Below are positions 9,074 to 17,805 of a stretch of 35,489 bases of DNA, piece by piece (positions within the stretch are counted from its first letter, which is position 1; each line of letters begins with the position of its first letter). Source of the stretch: an uncultured Bacteroidota bacterium (lineage in GTDB: Bacteria; Bacteroidota; Bacteroidia; Flavobacteriales; Flavobacteriaceae); assembly GCA_902546095.1 (NCBI GenBank), contig CACCIQ010000009.1, forward strand, positions 1 to 35,489, written 5' to 3'. Below the pieces are notes generated by a model. That model was not told the origin of the DNA and ran no database searches. It saw nothing but the letters and a program-made list of their open reading frames with translations. The position numbers and the translations under genes were made by a program.

Positions 9074-10223
9074 AATATATTTTTAACATAATAAATGCTT
9101 CCTCAAGATAAACTTGTTGATCTCTAGGATATATCTCTCTTTCAGTTTTTTTATCATGACGTTTTCCTAATCTAACAATCATAATATTTTGGTCTGGAAA
9201 AACAAATACATGCTGACCTAGATGACCTCTCATTGCAAAAAAATCCATACTGTTGTATTTTCCTATCCAAAAACCATATCCGTAGTGGGGACTCTCCTTA
9301 AATCTTGGAGACGTAACTTTTCGTGTAAATGATGAATCCAAAAGAGTTTCTCCATCCCAATATCCATTATCTTTAAAAAGTTTTCCAAATCTTGCAAAAT
9401 CTCTAGCATTGGAATTAAAGCAACAATAGGCTTTTTCCATGTTAGTTTTTGCATTATCAACCTGCCAAAGAGCATCATTCTCTGCACCCATTGGGTCCCA
9501 AAACCATTCATAAACAAGATCGGATATTTTTCTTCCGCTTGCCTTTTCTATCGTCATTGCTAATAATTGAGTATCACCACTCAAATACTTAAATGATTTA
9601 CCTGGTTCTGAAATAATAGGCCTAGATTTTATAAGTTCCTCCAATCCAGTTCCAACATATGCTCTTGCAGTTACTCCAAAAATATTTTTATAATCTTCTG
9701 TCCATTTCATACCTGAGGACATGCTTGACAAATCTCCAACGGTTAAGTTACTGGCTAAGCCAGAGCTAAACTCTGGAATAAAATCTCCAACTTTTTGATC
9801 TAATCCAGAAAGATATCCTTCCATTATAGCTCTACCCATAATAGCGGCAACAATACTTTTTGAAATTGAAAAAGAATTACTAAGTGAATTTTCATTGTAG
9901 CCCTCATAATATTTTTCATGCCATATAGAATCATTTTTAATTATTAAAAAAGCTACAGTTCCTAATTCAGTATGAATACTGTCTAACTTTTCTGTGGGGT
10001 TTACATTATTATAGCTATCATGAATGGGCCATGATTTTGGATTCTTACTTTTTGGAATAGTAATGTTATCAAAATACTTGTAGTCCGTAATATCTGCAGT
10101 AGTTCTTTTGATTTTTACAATTATTTTAACCAAGTCATATAGGTAAACAGTTTCTGATTTGAAAATAATTCCAAGACATATAAATATTGAACATATAAAA
10201 AGTATAATTGTTCTTTTCTTCAT
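9060..10223 (-). CDS. NylB-like serine hydrolase (beta-lactamase class C fold)
   Basis: The 387-residue protein has an N-terminal membrane anchor or uncleaved signal (residues 4-22) and then a beta-lactamase-family (PF00144) domain. The nucleophile motif SxxK is SISK at 119-122 in the FSISKSIVAAIMG segment, and the second motif is YLSG with Tyr213. The LARFGKLF-like segment here reads DFARFGKLF. Arrangement and spacing resemble 6-aminohexanoate-dimer hydrolase-type esterases/amidases rather than true beta-lactamases. It probably faces the periplasm; the substrate is unknown. It shares an operon with the duplicated ABC ATPase (14-nt overlap), which suggests hydrolysis of a compound that is also transported; that link is inference. 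Confidence 0.85.
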   Translation of the reverse strand: MKKRTIILFICSIFICLGIIFKSETVYLYDLVKIIVKIKRTTADITDYKYFDNITIPKSKNPKSWPIHDSYNNVNPTEKLDSIHTELGTVAFLIIKNDSIWHEKYYEGYNENSLSNSFSISKSIVAAIMGRAIMEGYLSGLDQKVGDFIPEFSSGLASNLTVGDLSSMSSGMKWTEDYKNIFGVTARAYVGTGLEELIKSRPIISEPGKSFKYLSGDTQLLAMTIEKASGRKISDLVYEWFWDPMGAENDALWQVDNAKTNMEKAYCCFNSNARDFARFGKLFKDNGYWDGETLLDSSFTRKVTSPRFKESPHYGYGFWIGKYNSMDFFAMRGHLGQHVFVFPDQNIMIVRLGKRHDKKTEREIYPRDQQVYLEEAFIMLKIYFDEV

Positions 10224-10274
10224 CTGCTCTAATGTATTAAAATAAAAAATATTAAGTGGAATAATTTTTGATTT

Positions 10275-10295
10275 TGACTATTTTAGATATAGTCA
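10275..10295. promoter_or_regulatory. Inverted repeat just before the histidine kinase gene
   Basis: TGACTAT and ATAGTCA form a perfect 7-bp inverted repeat separated by 7 bp, ending 3 nt before the ATG at 10299 and lying between two divergent genes. It could be an operator or a leader hairpin; no regulator can be named. Confidence 0.35.
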
Positions 10296-10298
10296 TTT

Positions 10299-11789
10299 AT
10301 GAAGGAGCCATATTTATTATTGAGAACTAGAATCTTCTTTGCTATGATTCTACTAGTTTTTGTATCCTTTTTATTAATTGGGATTACTACTAGTTTTCAA
10401 ATTCGTGATAACTCATTATATTATCATGAGCTAAGATTGGATAGAAAAGAAGCGCAGCTTCAAAGAGCTTTTAATATCCTTTTTAATGAAAAATCTCTAC
10501 AGCCGGATAATCAACTTTCTTATCTATTCAATAGAAGACCTGATGTTGGCATAAATATTAGTACAGTTTTAGATGAAGATTTAAAAGATGAAATCTTCAA
10601 GATTTCAGATGTTCAAAATATTAATTTCAGTTTGTATGATTTAGATGGAACCTTGATTGGCTCTACAGTTGACGATAATGTTACAACTAAATTAGATGAA
10701 TTATTGATTAATGATTTGGGATCTTCAACTAGTTCAAAACTTGTGAAAAAAAATGAATCAGAAAATCAATTGATTCGATCATCCTTTTCTTACATATTGG
10801 ATATTTATGGCAAGCCAATATGGATATTAAATCTTCCATATGTTGATGATGATAAATTAAATGCCTACGAGATTAGGTCCTTTATAATTAATATTGCACA
10901 GGTATATATTTTGTTATTTGTTTTGGCAATTATCATTTCATATTTTGTTTCACTTTATATTACCAATCCAATATCAGAATTGGTTAAAAAAATGAGACAA
11001 ATGAGATTGGATAAATTGAATAAGAAAATTAGAACCAGTGTTTCTAGTAAAGAGATGTTTACACTTGTTAGCTCATATAATAACATGGTTAGTCAAATTG
11101 ATGAAAATGTTAAAAAATTATCTAAATCTCAAAGAGAGTTAGCTTGGAGAGAAATGGCTAAGCAAGTTGCACATGAAATTAAGAATCCACTTACTCCAAT
11201 GAAATTAAGTGTTCAAAATTTTAAACTTAAGTTCAATCCAAATGATCCCAAAATCCAAGAAAAAATGGAGGATTTTAGTGATACATTAGTTCAACAAATA
11301 GATGTACTGAGTTCAATTTCAACAGCCTTTTCACATTTTGCTGAAATGCCTGCACAAAAAAATGAGAATATTGACATTGTTTCAACAACAAAATTGGCAC
11401 TCGAAATTTTTAAAGAAAATAGTATAGGTTTTGAATCTAAAATTGAAAGTCTTAAAGTTAAAATTGACCGTACTAACCTGATTAGAATCATAACTAATTT
11501 AGTTAAGAATTCAATTCAAGCAACAGAAAATGTTGAAGATCCAAAAATCACTGTAAGTATTAAAAAATTCCGAAAAAAGGCAATTATAGAAATCCAGGAT
11601 AATGGAATTGGTGTTCCAAAAAATATAAAGGAAAAAATATTTGAACCAAAATTTACGACTAAGTCAAAGGGGATGGGATTAGGCCTCAGTATAATAAAAA
11701 ATCTAGTAACTAATTACAATGGAAACATAGATTTTAGTTCAAAAAAGGGGAGTACTATTTTTAAAATTGAATTACCTATATCAGATTAG
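10299..11789 (+). CDS. NtrY-like sensor histidine kinase
   Basis: The 496-residue membrane kinase has a first helix at about 11-31, a periplasmic sensor region of about 160 residues, a second helix at about 196-220, a HAMP-like linker to about 272, and a kinase core. His292 in VAHEIKNPLTPMKLS is the phosphoacceptor; the N box includes NLVKNSIQA (400-408), the G1 box DNGIG (434-438), the F box FEPKF (448-452) and the G2 box GMGLGLS (458-464). This sequence around His is typical of NtrY kinases. No response regulator gene is adjacent, so the partner and signal are unknown. Its stop abuts the convergent bacilliredoxin gene. Confidence 0.92.
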   Translation: MKEPYLLLRTRIFFAMILLVFVSFLLIGITTSFQIRDNSLYYHELRLDRKEAQLQRAFNILFNEKSLQPDNQLSYLFNRRPDVGINISTVLDEDLKDEIFKISDVQNINFSLYDLDGTLIGSTVDDNVTTKLDELLINDLGSSTSSKLVKKNESENQLIRSSFSYILDIYGKPIWILNLPYVDDDKLNAYEIRSFIINIAQVYILLFVLAIIISYFVSLYITNPISELVKKMRQMRLDKLNKKIRTSVSSKEMFTLVSSYNNMVSQIDENVKKLSKSQRELAWREMAKQVAHEIKNPLTPMKLSVQNFKLKFNPNDPKIQEKMEDFSDTLVQQIDVLSSISTAFSHFAEMPAQKNENIDIVSTTKLALEIFKENSIGFESKIESLKVKIDRTNLIRIITNLVKNSIQATENVEDPKITVSIKKFRKKAIIEIQDNGIGVPKNIKEKIFEPKFTTKSKGMGLGLSIIKNLVTNYNGNIDFSSKKGSTIFKIELPISD

Positions 11790-12197
11790 TTAGCAATACT
11801 CGTTGTAAGCTTGTTTTAAGTTTTCGGAAATTAAACTTGCTTCCCTTCCCTCAATATGATGTCTCTCAAGCATGTGAACTAGCTCGCCATTTTTAAATAA
11901 CGCAATACAAGGAGATGATGGAGGAAAAGGGAACATTAATTCACGAGCTGAATTAGTGGCTTCTCTATCAACTCCAGCAAAAACTGTATATAAATTTTTT
12001 GGAGTTTTTTCATTATTTAATGACATTATAACTCCTGGTCTAGCATTCGCTGCAGCACAACCACAAACAGAATTTACCATTATCACTGATGTTTCATCAT
12101 CAATTAATTTTTTGATATCATCATTATTTGATAATTCTACAAATCCATTAGATATTAATTCTAATTTCATTGGTTTTACTACTTCTTCTGGATACAT
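11790..12197 (-). CDS. BrxA/BrxB family bacilliredoxin
   Basis: The 135-residue protein carries the CGC motif (Cys45-Gly46-Cys47) in VNSVCGCAAANARPG, the signature of the YphP/YqiW bacilliredoxin family, which removes bacillithiol from mixed disulfides or acts as a thiol-disulfide oxidoreductase. Length and the following FAGVDREAT segment fit the family. Whether this organism makes bacillithiol cannot be told from this window. It is cytoplasmic (no signal peptide), convergent with the histidine kinase, and has a perfect TATATTTG -7 element 13 nt upstream of its ATG. Confidence 0.9.
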   Translation of the reverse strand: MYPEEVVKPMKLELISNGFVELSNNDDIKKLIDDETSVIMVNSVCGCAAANARPGVIMSLNNEKTPKNLYTVFAGVDREATNSARELMFPFPPSSPCIALFKNGELVHMLERHHIEGREASLISENLKQAYNEYC

Positions 12198-12210
12198 AAT
12201 TTTATTTTTT

Positions 12211-12218
12211 CAAATATA
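12211..12218 (-). promoter_or_regulatory. Candidate -7 element of the bacilliredoxin gene
   Basis: The minus strand reads TATATTTG here, matching TAnnTTTG, 13 nt before the ATG at 12197. A -33 box is not obvious. Confidence 0.4.
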
Positions 12219-12243
12219 ATAAAGAACTATTAATTGACATTTG

Positions 12244-12251
12244 TAAATTTG
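12244..12251 (+). promoter_or_regulatory. Candidate -7 element of the TerB/J-domain gene
   Basis: TAAATTTG matches TAnnTTTG and lies 11 nt before the ATG at 12263, in the 65-bp divergent gap with the bacilliredoxin gene. The implied 5' leader is very short. Confidence 0.4.
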
Positions 12252-12262
12252 AACATCATATC

Positions 12263-12964
12263 ATGTATAAGTGGATTTTAGGAATTATTGGGTTTTATAT
12301 TTTTAGATTACCTGGATTTTTTATCGGGTTATTTATTGGATATCAAATAGATAAAAATAGTTTCATAAAAATTAGAAACAATATTAAAAAGGAGTTTGAG
12401 TTAAATCTATTGGCTTTAGCATCCATTTTAATTAAATCAGATGGAAATGTTTCCCAAAAGGAACTTCAATATGTTAGAAATTATTTTATATCGATATATG
12501 GTCAAGCTAGAGCTGAGGTTTTATTTAAACAGTTCAATAATAATATTGATAAACGAAATATTTCTGCTGAAAAAATATGTAGTTTTTTTTTAAGGAGAAC
12601 AACTTATGGAACTCGCCTTCAATTGATTCATTTTCTTTTTAATATTGCTAAGGCTGATGGAAATGTTTCAAAAAGTGAAATTGAGAAGTTGCTGGAATTC
12701 ACAAGATATTTAAATATTTCAAGAATAGATTTTGAAAGTATTAAAGCGATGTTCTTTAAATCTTCAGATTCTGATTATAAAATTTTAGAAATTGATAAAA
12801 ACTGTACTAATGATGAATTAAAAAAAGCTTACAGAGAATTAGCAAAAAAACATCATCCTGATAAAGTTCAAAATTTGGGTGAAGTTTATGTAAAAGCGGC
12901 AAAGGAAAAATTTTCTAAAATTCAAGCTGCATATGAAAATATCAAAAAACAAAGAGGAATATGA
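12263..12964 (+). CDS. TerB-like and J-domain (DjlA-type) co-chaperone
   Basis: The 233-residue protein starts with a Gly-rich membrane helix (about 3-27), followed by a helical TerB/DjlA-like region (about 40-150) and a C-terminal J domain (171-233) with the HPD tripeptide at 198-200 in KKHHPDKVQ. J domains stimulate the ATPase of DnaK; a membrane-anchored DjlA-type protein would do so at the inner membrane. Two repeated IKSDGNVSQKE / AKADGNVSKSE segments in the TerB part are typical acidic loops. It ends in an ATGA overlap with the HupE/UreJ-like gene, so the two are translationally coupled, although no shared function is known to me. Confidence 0.88.
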   Translation: MYKWILGIIGFYIFRLPGFFIGLFIGYQIDKNSFIKIRNNIKKEFELNLLALASILIKSDGNVSQKELQYVRNYFISIYGQARAEVLFKQFNNNIDKRNISAEKICSFFLRRTTYGTRLQLIHFLFNIAKADGNVSKSEIEKLLEFTRYLNISRIDFESIKAMFFKSSDSDYKILEIDKNCTNDELKKAYRELAKKHHPDKVQNLGEVYVKAAKEKFSKIQAAYENIKKQRGI

Positions 12965-13530
12965 ATTTAGATCAAATCATTTTTTATTTAGAAATTGGAT
13001 TCAGTCATATAATGGACATAGGTGCCTATGACCATTTGCTATTTCTTGTTTCAATTTCAGTTGTGTACTCATTTAAAAGTTGGAAAAAATTATTTTGGAT
13101 TGTCACTTTTTTTACAATTGGCCATTCAATGTCCTTAGTAATTTCATCATACAATATATATAAACCAAACTCTGAGATTATTGAATTTTTAATTCCAGTG
13201 ACTATAATTATTTCTGCTTTAACAAATCTGTTTTTTTTAAAGTCAACTCAAAAAATCAGTTATTTAACAATACTGATTGCTTTATTTTTTGGATTAATTC
13301 ACGGATTTGGTTTTGCAAACTTTTTTAATCAAATAACATTCAATGATGGTGTTGACCTCATGGCATTGATTGGTTTTTCATTTGGTGTTGAAACAGCACA
13401 AATTTTAATAGCAACTTCAATTTTGATTTTGAACTCAATTTTATTTTTAATCAATCCTAGCTTTAGAAAAAATTACGTTCGATTAATTTCCATTATAGTT
13501 TGTTTATTAACTATATTAATATTTATTTAG
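12961..13530 (+). CDS. HupE/UreJ-like membrane protein
   Basis: The 189-residue protein has about six membrane helices and the conserved motifs of the HupE/UreJ_2 group: GAYDHLLFL near residues 21-29, the FFTIGHSMSL segment, FGLIHGFGFA in the middle and FGVETAQI near the end. The His and Asp residues in these motifs may bind a metal. Family members accompany nickel enzymes in some bacteria but are widespread in flavobacteria without hydrogenase or urease, so a role in metal uptake is only a guess. It starts inside the stop of the J-domain gene, and dCMP deaminase follows 5 nt later. Confidence 0.82.
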   Translation: MNLDQIIFYLEIGFSHIMDIGAYDHLLFLVSISVVYSFKSWKKLFWIVTFFTIGHSMSLVISSYNIYKPNSEIIEFLIPVTIIISALTNLFFLKSTQKISYLTILIALFFGLIHGFGFANFFNQITFNDGVDLMALIGFSFGVETAQILIATSILILNSILFLINPSFRKNYVRLISIIVCLLTILIFI

Positions 13531-13535
13531 AAATA

Positions 13536-13961
13536 ATGATTGATAAAAAACAATTAAAGTACGATAAGGCTTATTTAAAAATGGCCAGTGAATGGGCTAA
13601 GTTATCTTATTGTAAAAGAAGACAAGTAGGAGCTTTAATCGTTAAGGACCGAATGATTATTTCTGACGGATATAATGGAACCCCAACTGGACTGGATAAT
13701 AATTGTGAAGATGATGAGGGGTATACCAAGTGGTATGTTTTACATGCTGAGGCAAATGCAATTATGAAAGTTGCAGCTTCAACTCAATCCAGTATTGGAG
13801 CAACCCTTTATGTTACTTTGTCACCATGTACGGAATGTAGTAAGTTGATTTTTCAATCCGGCATTAAGCGAGTAGTCTACATTAATGAATATAAAGACAG
13901 ATCTGGGTTAGATTTTTTGATTAATGCTGGGGTTCAAGTTGATCAAATTACTGATCTTTAA
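13536..13961 (+). CDS. dCMP deaminase family protein
   Basis: Deoxycytidylate deaminase converts dCMP to dUMP for dTTP synthesis. I choose the ATG at 13536 (141 residues): an in-frame ATG 36 nt upstream would overlap the previous gene and add a non-conserved hydrophobic stretch. With this start the zinc site is His70-Ala-Glu72 (HAEANA) plus Cys98 and Cys101 (PCTEC); Glu72 is the expected proton shuttle. RRQVGALIVKDRMIISDGYNGTPTG contains the usual N-terminal substrate segment. It is the last of three closely packed plus-strand genes and lies just upstream of the ribonucleotide reductase genes. Confidence 0.93.
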   Translation: MIDKKQLKYDKAYLKMASEWAKLSYCKRRQVGALIVKDRMIISDGYNGTPTGLDNNCEDDEGYTKWYVLHAEANAIMKVAASTQSSIGATLYVTLSPCTECSKLIFQSGIKRVVYINEYKDRSGLDFLINAGVQVDQITDL

Positions 13962-14145
13962 TTTTTGAATTTATTTTTTCAGAAATAATTAAAATTAAGA
14001 TTAGTATTATAGCGCACAAGCTCCCAAAAATTCCAATTAACGCAACCTTATTATCGTTTGAAAAAATAGCATCACTGTAATCAAAATATACTAAATTGAT
14101 TATCATAATAATGATGGAAATTGCTAGACCTATATATTTTAACAT
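13948..14145 (-). CDS. Small two-helix membrane protein
   Basis: I do not recognise this 65-residue product. It has two membrane helices (about 3-22 and 36-56) and a basic C-terminus. It overlaps the 3' end of the convergent dCMP deaminase gene by 14 nt. Codon use and the ATG start look plausible, but a short hydrophobic open frame in AT-rich DNA can arise by chance. Confidence 0.5.
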   Translation of the reverse strand: MLKYIGLAISIIIMIINLVYFDYSDAIFSNDNKVALIGIFGSLCAIILILILIISEKINSKIKDQ

Positions 14146-14352
14146 AATATTTTTCGAAAATAAAAATTCAAATTATTAATCGCTTTATTTTTTATTTAAG
14201 TTTTTAAAATTGTTAAAAACTAATACAATTTGTGAATAATTAATTCTTTTTTTTTTGATAACAATTTAGAATCTTTGTTAAGCTTTATTGCATGCTACTA
14301 TATACACTTAGTAAAGCTCTATCGCATTTAATTCATTTTACATTTAGACGTT
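14146..14352. other. Intergenic leader of nrdB
   Basis: This 207-bp gap holds the promoter region for nrdB-nrdA. I see an imperfect -7 element AATCTTTG at 14270-14277 and a perfect 7-bp inverted repeat AGCTTTA / TAAAGCT at 14281-14287 and 14312-14318. No convincing NrdR box was recognised. Confidence 0.4.
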
Positions 14353-15324
14353 ATGGTTGAACCAATTTTAAAAGAAAATAAAGATAGATTTGTCATCTTC
14401 CCAATTAAACATCACGATTTATGGGAGTGGTATAAAAAATGTGAAGCTAGTTTTTGGACTGCTGAAGAAATTGACCTACACCAAGATTTGACAGATTGGA
14501 AAACAAAATTAAATGATGATGAAAGATATTTCATCAAACATATTTTAGCATTCTTTGCTGCATCTGACGGAATCGTTAATGAAAATCTTGCCGAGAATTT
14601 TGTTAATGAGGTTCAGTATTCTGAAGCCAAGTTTTTTTATGGATTTCAAATAATGATGGAAAATATTCATTCAGAAACTTATTCATTATTGATAGATACG
14701 TATGTTAAAGACGATGCTGAAAAAGATAAACTATTTAATGCAATTGAAACCTTTCCAGCAATTAAAAAGAAAGCAGATTGGGCATTAAAGTGGATTGAGT
14801 CTGACTCATTTGCAGAAAGATTAATAGCATTTGCAGGTGTTGAAGGTATCTTTTTTTCAGGTGCATTCTGTTCGATATTCTGGTTAAAGAAAAGAGGACT
14901 CATGCCTGGTTTAACTTTTTCAAATGAACTTATTTCAAGAGATGAAGGTGTACACTGTGATTATGCCGTACACCTGCACAATAATCACCTAGTAAATAAA
15001 GTTCCTAAAGAAAGAATCACTGAGATTTTGACTGATGCATTAGAAATAGAAAAAGAGTTTATTACAGAATCACTCCCAGTGAGTCTAATTGGAATGAATG
15101 CAAAACTAATGACTCAATATTTGGAATTTGTAACCGATAGACTTTTGGTTGAGCTTAACTGTGATAAAGTTTATAACTCAACAAATCCATTTGAATTCAT
15201 GGATATGATTTCTTTACAAGGAAAAACAAACTTCTTTGAAAAAAGAGTTTCGGAGTATCAAAAAGCTGGAGTATTAAATAATGATACTAGATCTGAAGAG
15301 ATCAGTTTTGATGAAGATTTTTAA
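14353..15324 (+). CDS. nrdB: Ribonucleoside-diphosphate reductase beta subunit, class I
   Basis: NrdB generates the radical used by NrdA to reduce ribonucleotides to deoxyribonucleotides. The 323-residue protein keeps the carboxylate-histidine metal ligands: Asp72 (AASDG), Glu103 and His106 (MENIHSETY), Glu164 (GVEGIFF), Glu198 and His201 (RDEGVHCDY). Tyr110 occupies the radical position. The sequence around the start and the metal site resembles eukaryotic R2 more than E. coli NrdB. The C-terminal EISFDEDF is the acidic/aromatic tail that docks on NrdA. nrdA follows after 31 nt. Confidence 0.95.
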   Translation: MVEPILKENKDRFVIFPIKHHDLWEWYKKCEASFWTAEEIDLHQDLTDWKTKLNDDERYFIKHILAFFAASDGIVNENLAENFVNEVQYSEAKFFYGFQIMMENIHSETYSLLIDTYVKDDAEKDKLFNAIETFPAIKKKADWALKWIESDSFAERLIAFAGVEGIFFSGAFCSIFWLKKRGLMPGLTFSNELISRDEGVHCDYAVHLHNNHLVNKVPKERITEILTDALEIEKEFITESLPVSLIGMNAKLMTQYLEFVTDRLLVELNCDKVYNSTNPFEFMDMISLQGKTNFFEKRVSEYQKAGVLNNDTRSEEISFDEDF

Positions 15325-15355
15325 TTAAATTTATAAGAACAACAACTAGTACCAA

Positions 15356-17803
15356 ATGTTTGTAGTAAAAAGAGACGGCCACAAGGAGCCAGTAATGTTT
15401 GATAAGATAACGGCAAGAATTAAAAAGCTTTGCTATGGTCTTAACCCACTTGTGGATCCAGTCAGAGTTTCAATGAGAGTTATTGAAGGTCTCTATGATG
15501 GTGTAACTACATCAGAGCTTGATAACCTTGCTGCAGAAGTTGCTGCTACAATGACTACAACTCATCCAGACTATGCTAATTTAGCTTCTAGAATTTCTGT
15601 TTCAAACCTTCACAAAAACACAAAGAAATCATTCTCACAAACTATGGATGATTTGTATAATTATGTGAATCCAAGGACAAATAAAAAAGCTCCATTATTG
15701 TCAGACGAGGTTTATAAAGTAATTAAGAAAAATGCTGAGAAACTTGATTCCACAATTATTTATAACAGAGATTTCAACTATGATTATTTTGGATTCAAAA
15801 CACTTGAGAGATCATATCTTCTAAAGTTAAATGGAGTTACCGTTGAGAGACCGCAACATATGTTGATGAGGGTTTCTATTGGTATTCATTTGGATGATCT
15901 AGACGCTGCAATTGAAACATATACTTTGATGTCAAAAAAGTATTTTACTCATGCAACTCCTACATTATTTAATTCAGGAACACCAAAGCCTCAGCTATCC
16001 TCATGTTTTTTATTGACAATGCAGGATGATAGCATAGATGGTATATACAATACATTAAAGCAAACAGCAAAAATTTCTCAATCAGCTGGTGGTATCGGAT
16101 TATCCATACATAATATTAGAGCAACCGGTTCATACATAGCTGGGACTAATGGTACTTCAAATGGTATAGTTCCTATGTTGAGAGTTTTCAATGATACAGC
16201 TAGATACGTTGATCAAGGTGGAGGAAAACGAAAAGGATCATTTGCAATATACATTGAGCCATGGCATTCAGATATATTTGACTTTTTAGAATTAAAGAAA
16301 AATCATGGTAAAGAGGAGATGAGAGCAAGAGACTTGTTTTATGCAATGTGGATTCCAGACTTATTCATGAAAAGAGTTGAAAGTAATGAAGAGTGGACTT
16401 TAATGTGTCCAAATGAGTGTCCCGGATTGTATGATACACACAGTGAAGAGTTTGAAAAACTTTATTTAAAGTACGAGAAGGATCAAAAAGGAAGAAAGAC
16501 AATTAAGGCAAGAGAGCTTTGGGAAAAAATATTAGAAGCTCAAATTGAAACTGGTACTCCGTACATGTTATACAAGGACGCATGTAACAGAAAGTCAAAT
16601 CAAAAAAACTTAGGTACAATCAGATCTTCAAATCTTTGTACTGAAATATTAGAGTATACTTCTAAAGACGAAATTGCTGTATGCAACCTTGCATCAATTG
16701 CTCTTCCAATGTTTGTTAAGAATAATTCTTTTGACCACAAGGAACTATTTAAAGTAACTAAAAGAGTTACTAAGAATTTGAATAAAGTAATTGATAGAAA
16801 TTATTATCCGGTTAAGGAAGCTGAGAATTCAAATTTTAGACATAGACCAATTGGATTAGGAGTACAAGGTCTTGCTGACACATTCATAAAATTAAGAATG
16901 CCTTTTACATGTGATGATGCAAAAACCCTAAACCAAGAAATTTTTGAAACAATTTATTTTGCTGCTTTGACCGCATCAATGGAAGAAGCAATTAAAGAGG
17001 GGGCATATAAATCTTATAAAGGGTCTCCAATTTCTAAAGGTGAATTTCAACACAATATGTGGGGTATTAAAGATGATGAATTAAGCGGAAGATGGGATTG
17101 GGATGGTCTTAGAAAAGAAATTAAAAAGAATGGCGTGAGAAACTCATTATTGGTTGCACCTATGCCTACTGCTTCAACCGCTCAAATACTTGGAAACAAT
17201 GAATGTTTTGAGCCTTATACATCAAACATATACACAAGAAGAGTTCTTTCAGGTGAATTTATTGTTGTAAACAAACATCTTTTAGAAGATCTTGTAAAAT
17301 TAGGTTTGTGGACTGAAGAGTTAAAGCAAGAGTTAATGAAAGCAAATGGATCAATCCAACACATAGATGGAATTCCTGAGGATATTAAAGAGCTTTACAG
17401 AACAGTTTGGGAACTAAAAATGAAAGATGTAATTGATATGGCTAGACACAGAGGATATTTCATTGATCAGTCTCAGTCATTAAATTTATTTATGGAAGGC
17501 GCTACAATGGCCAAGTTAACATCAATGCATTTTTATGCATGGAAATCAGGTTTAAAAACTGGAATGTATTACTTAAGAACAAAGTCAGCTGTAGATGCAA
17601 TTAAATTTACACTCGATAATACTAAGAAAGAAGAAAAGGTTAAAGAAGAGGTTGCTGCAACAGCATCTGTCGCTGAACCTCCACCAACTGCTGATGCCGT
17701 TTCTCAAATCCCTGTTGAGCCATTAACTGCAGAAGAATTAAAGGAGATGATCGAAAAAAACAAGAATGATGAGGGAGATGATTGCTTAATGTGTGGTTCC
17801 TAA
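15356..17803 (+). CDS. nrdA: Ribonucleoside-diphosphate reductase alpha subunit, class I
   Basis: NrdA is the catalytic and regulatory subunit. The 815-residue protein has an N-terminal ATP cone (about 1-90) for overall activity control, then the ten-stranded barrel. Active-site residues are Cys217 (QLSSCFLL), Asn426-Cys428-Glu430 (SNLCTE) and Cys443 (IAVCNLAS), numbering nearly the same as in mammalian R1. The mobile C-terminal Cys pair is Cys810/Cys813 (CLMCGS), preceded by an Ala/Pro-rich linker. It forms an operon with nrdB and ends 2 bp from the convergent phosphate transporter gene, leaving no room for an independent terminator between them. Confidence 0.97.
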   Translation: MFVVKRDGHKEPVMFDKITARIKKLCYGLNPLVDPVRVSMRVIEGLYDGVTTSELDNLAAEVAATMTTTHPDYANLASRISVSNLHKNTKKSFSQTMDDLYNYVNPRTNKKAPLLSDEVYKVIKKNAEKLDSTIIYNRDFNYDYFGFKTLERSYLLKLNGVTVERPQHMLMRVSIGIHLDDLDAAIETYTLMSKKYFTHATPTLFNSGTPKPQLSSCFLLTMQDDSIDGIYNTLKQTAKISQSAGGIGLSIHNIRATGSYIAGTNGTSNGIVPMLRVFNDTARYVDQGGGKRKGSFAIYIEPWHSDIFDFLELKKNHGKEEMRARDLFYAMWIPDLFMKRVESNEEWTLMCPNECPGLYDTHSEEFEKLYLKYEKDQKGRKTIKARELWEKILEAQIETGTPYMLYKDACNRKSNQKNLGTIRSSNLCTEILEYTSKDEIAVCNLASIALPMFVKNNSFDHKELFKVTKRVTKNLNKVIDRNYYPVKEAENSNFRHRPIGLGVQGLADTFIKLRMPFTCDDAKTLNQEIFETIYFAALTASMEEAIKEGAYKSYKGSPISKGEFQHNMWGIKDDELSGRWDWDGLRKEIKKNGVRNSLLVAPMPTASTAQILGNNECFEPYTSNIYTRRVLSGEFIVVNKHLLEDLVKLGLWTEELKQELMKANGSIQHIDGIPEDIKELYRTVWELKMKDVIDMARHRGYFIDQSQSLNLFMEGATMAKLTSMHFYAWKSGLKTGMYYLRTKSAVDAIKFTLDNTKKEEKVKEEVAATASVAEPPPTADAVSQIPVEPLTAEELKEMIEKNKNDEGDDCLMCGS

Positions 17804-17805
17804 TT

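Noticed and set aside
9060-10223. Antibiotic-resistance beta-lactamase
   Set aside because: The fold is shared, but the motif pattern and membrane anchor resemble NylB-type serine hydrolases, and no beta-lactam context is present.
13500-13535. Upstream start for dCMP deaminase
   Set aside because: The extra 12 residues are hydrophobic, non-conserved and overlap the preceding gene; the ATG at 13536 fits the family.
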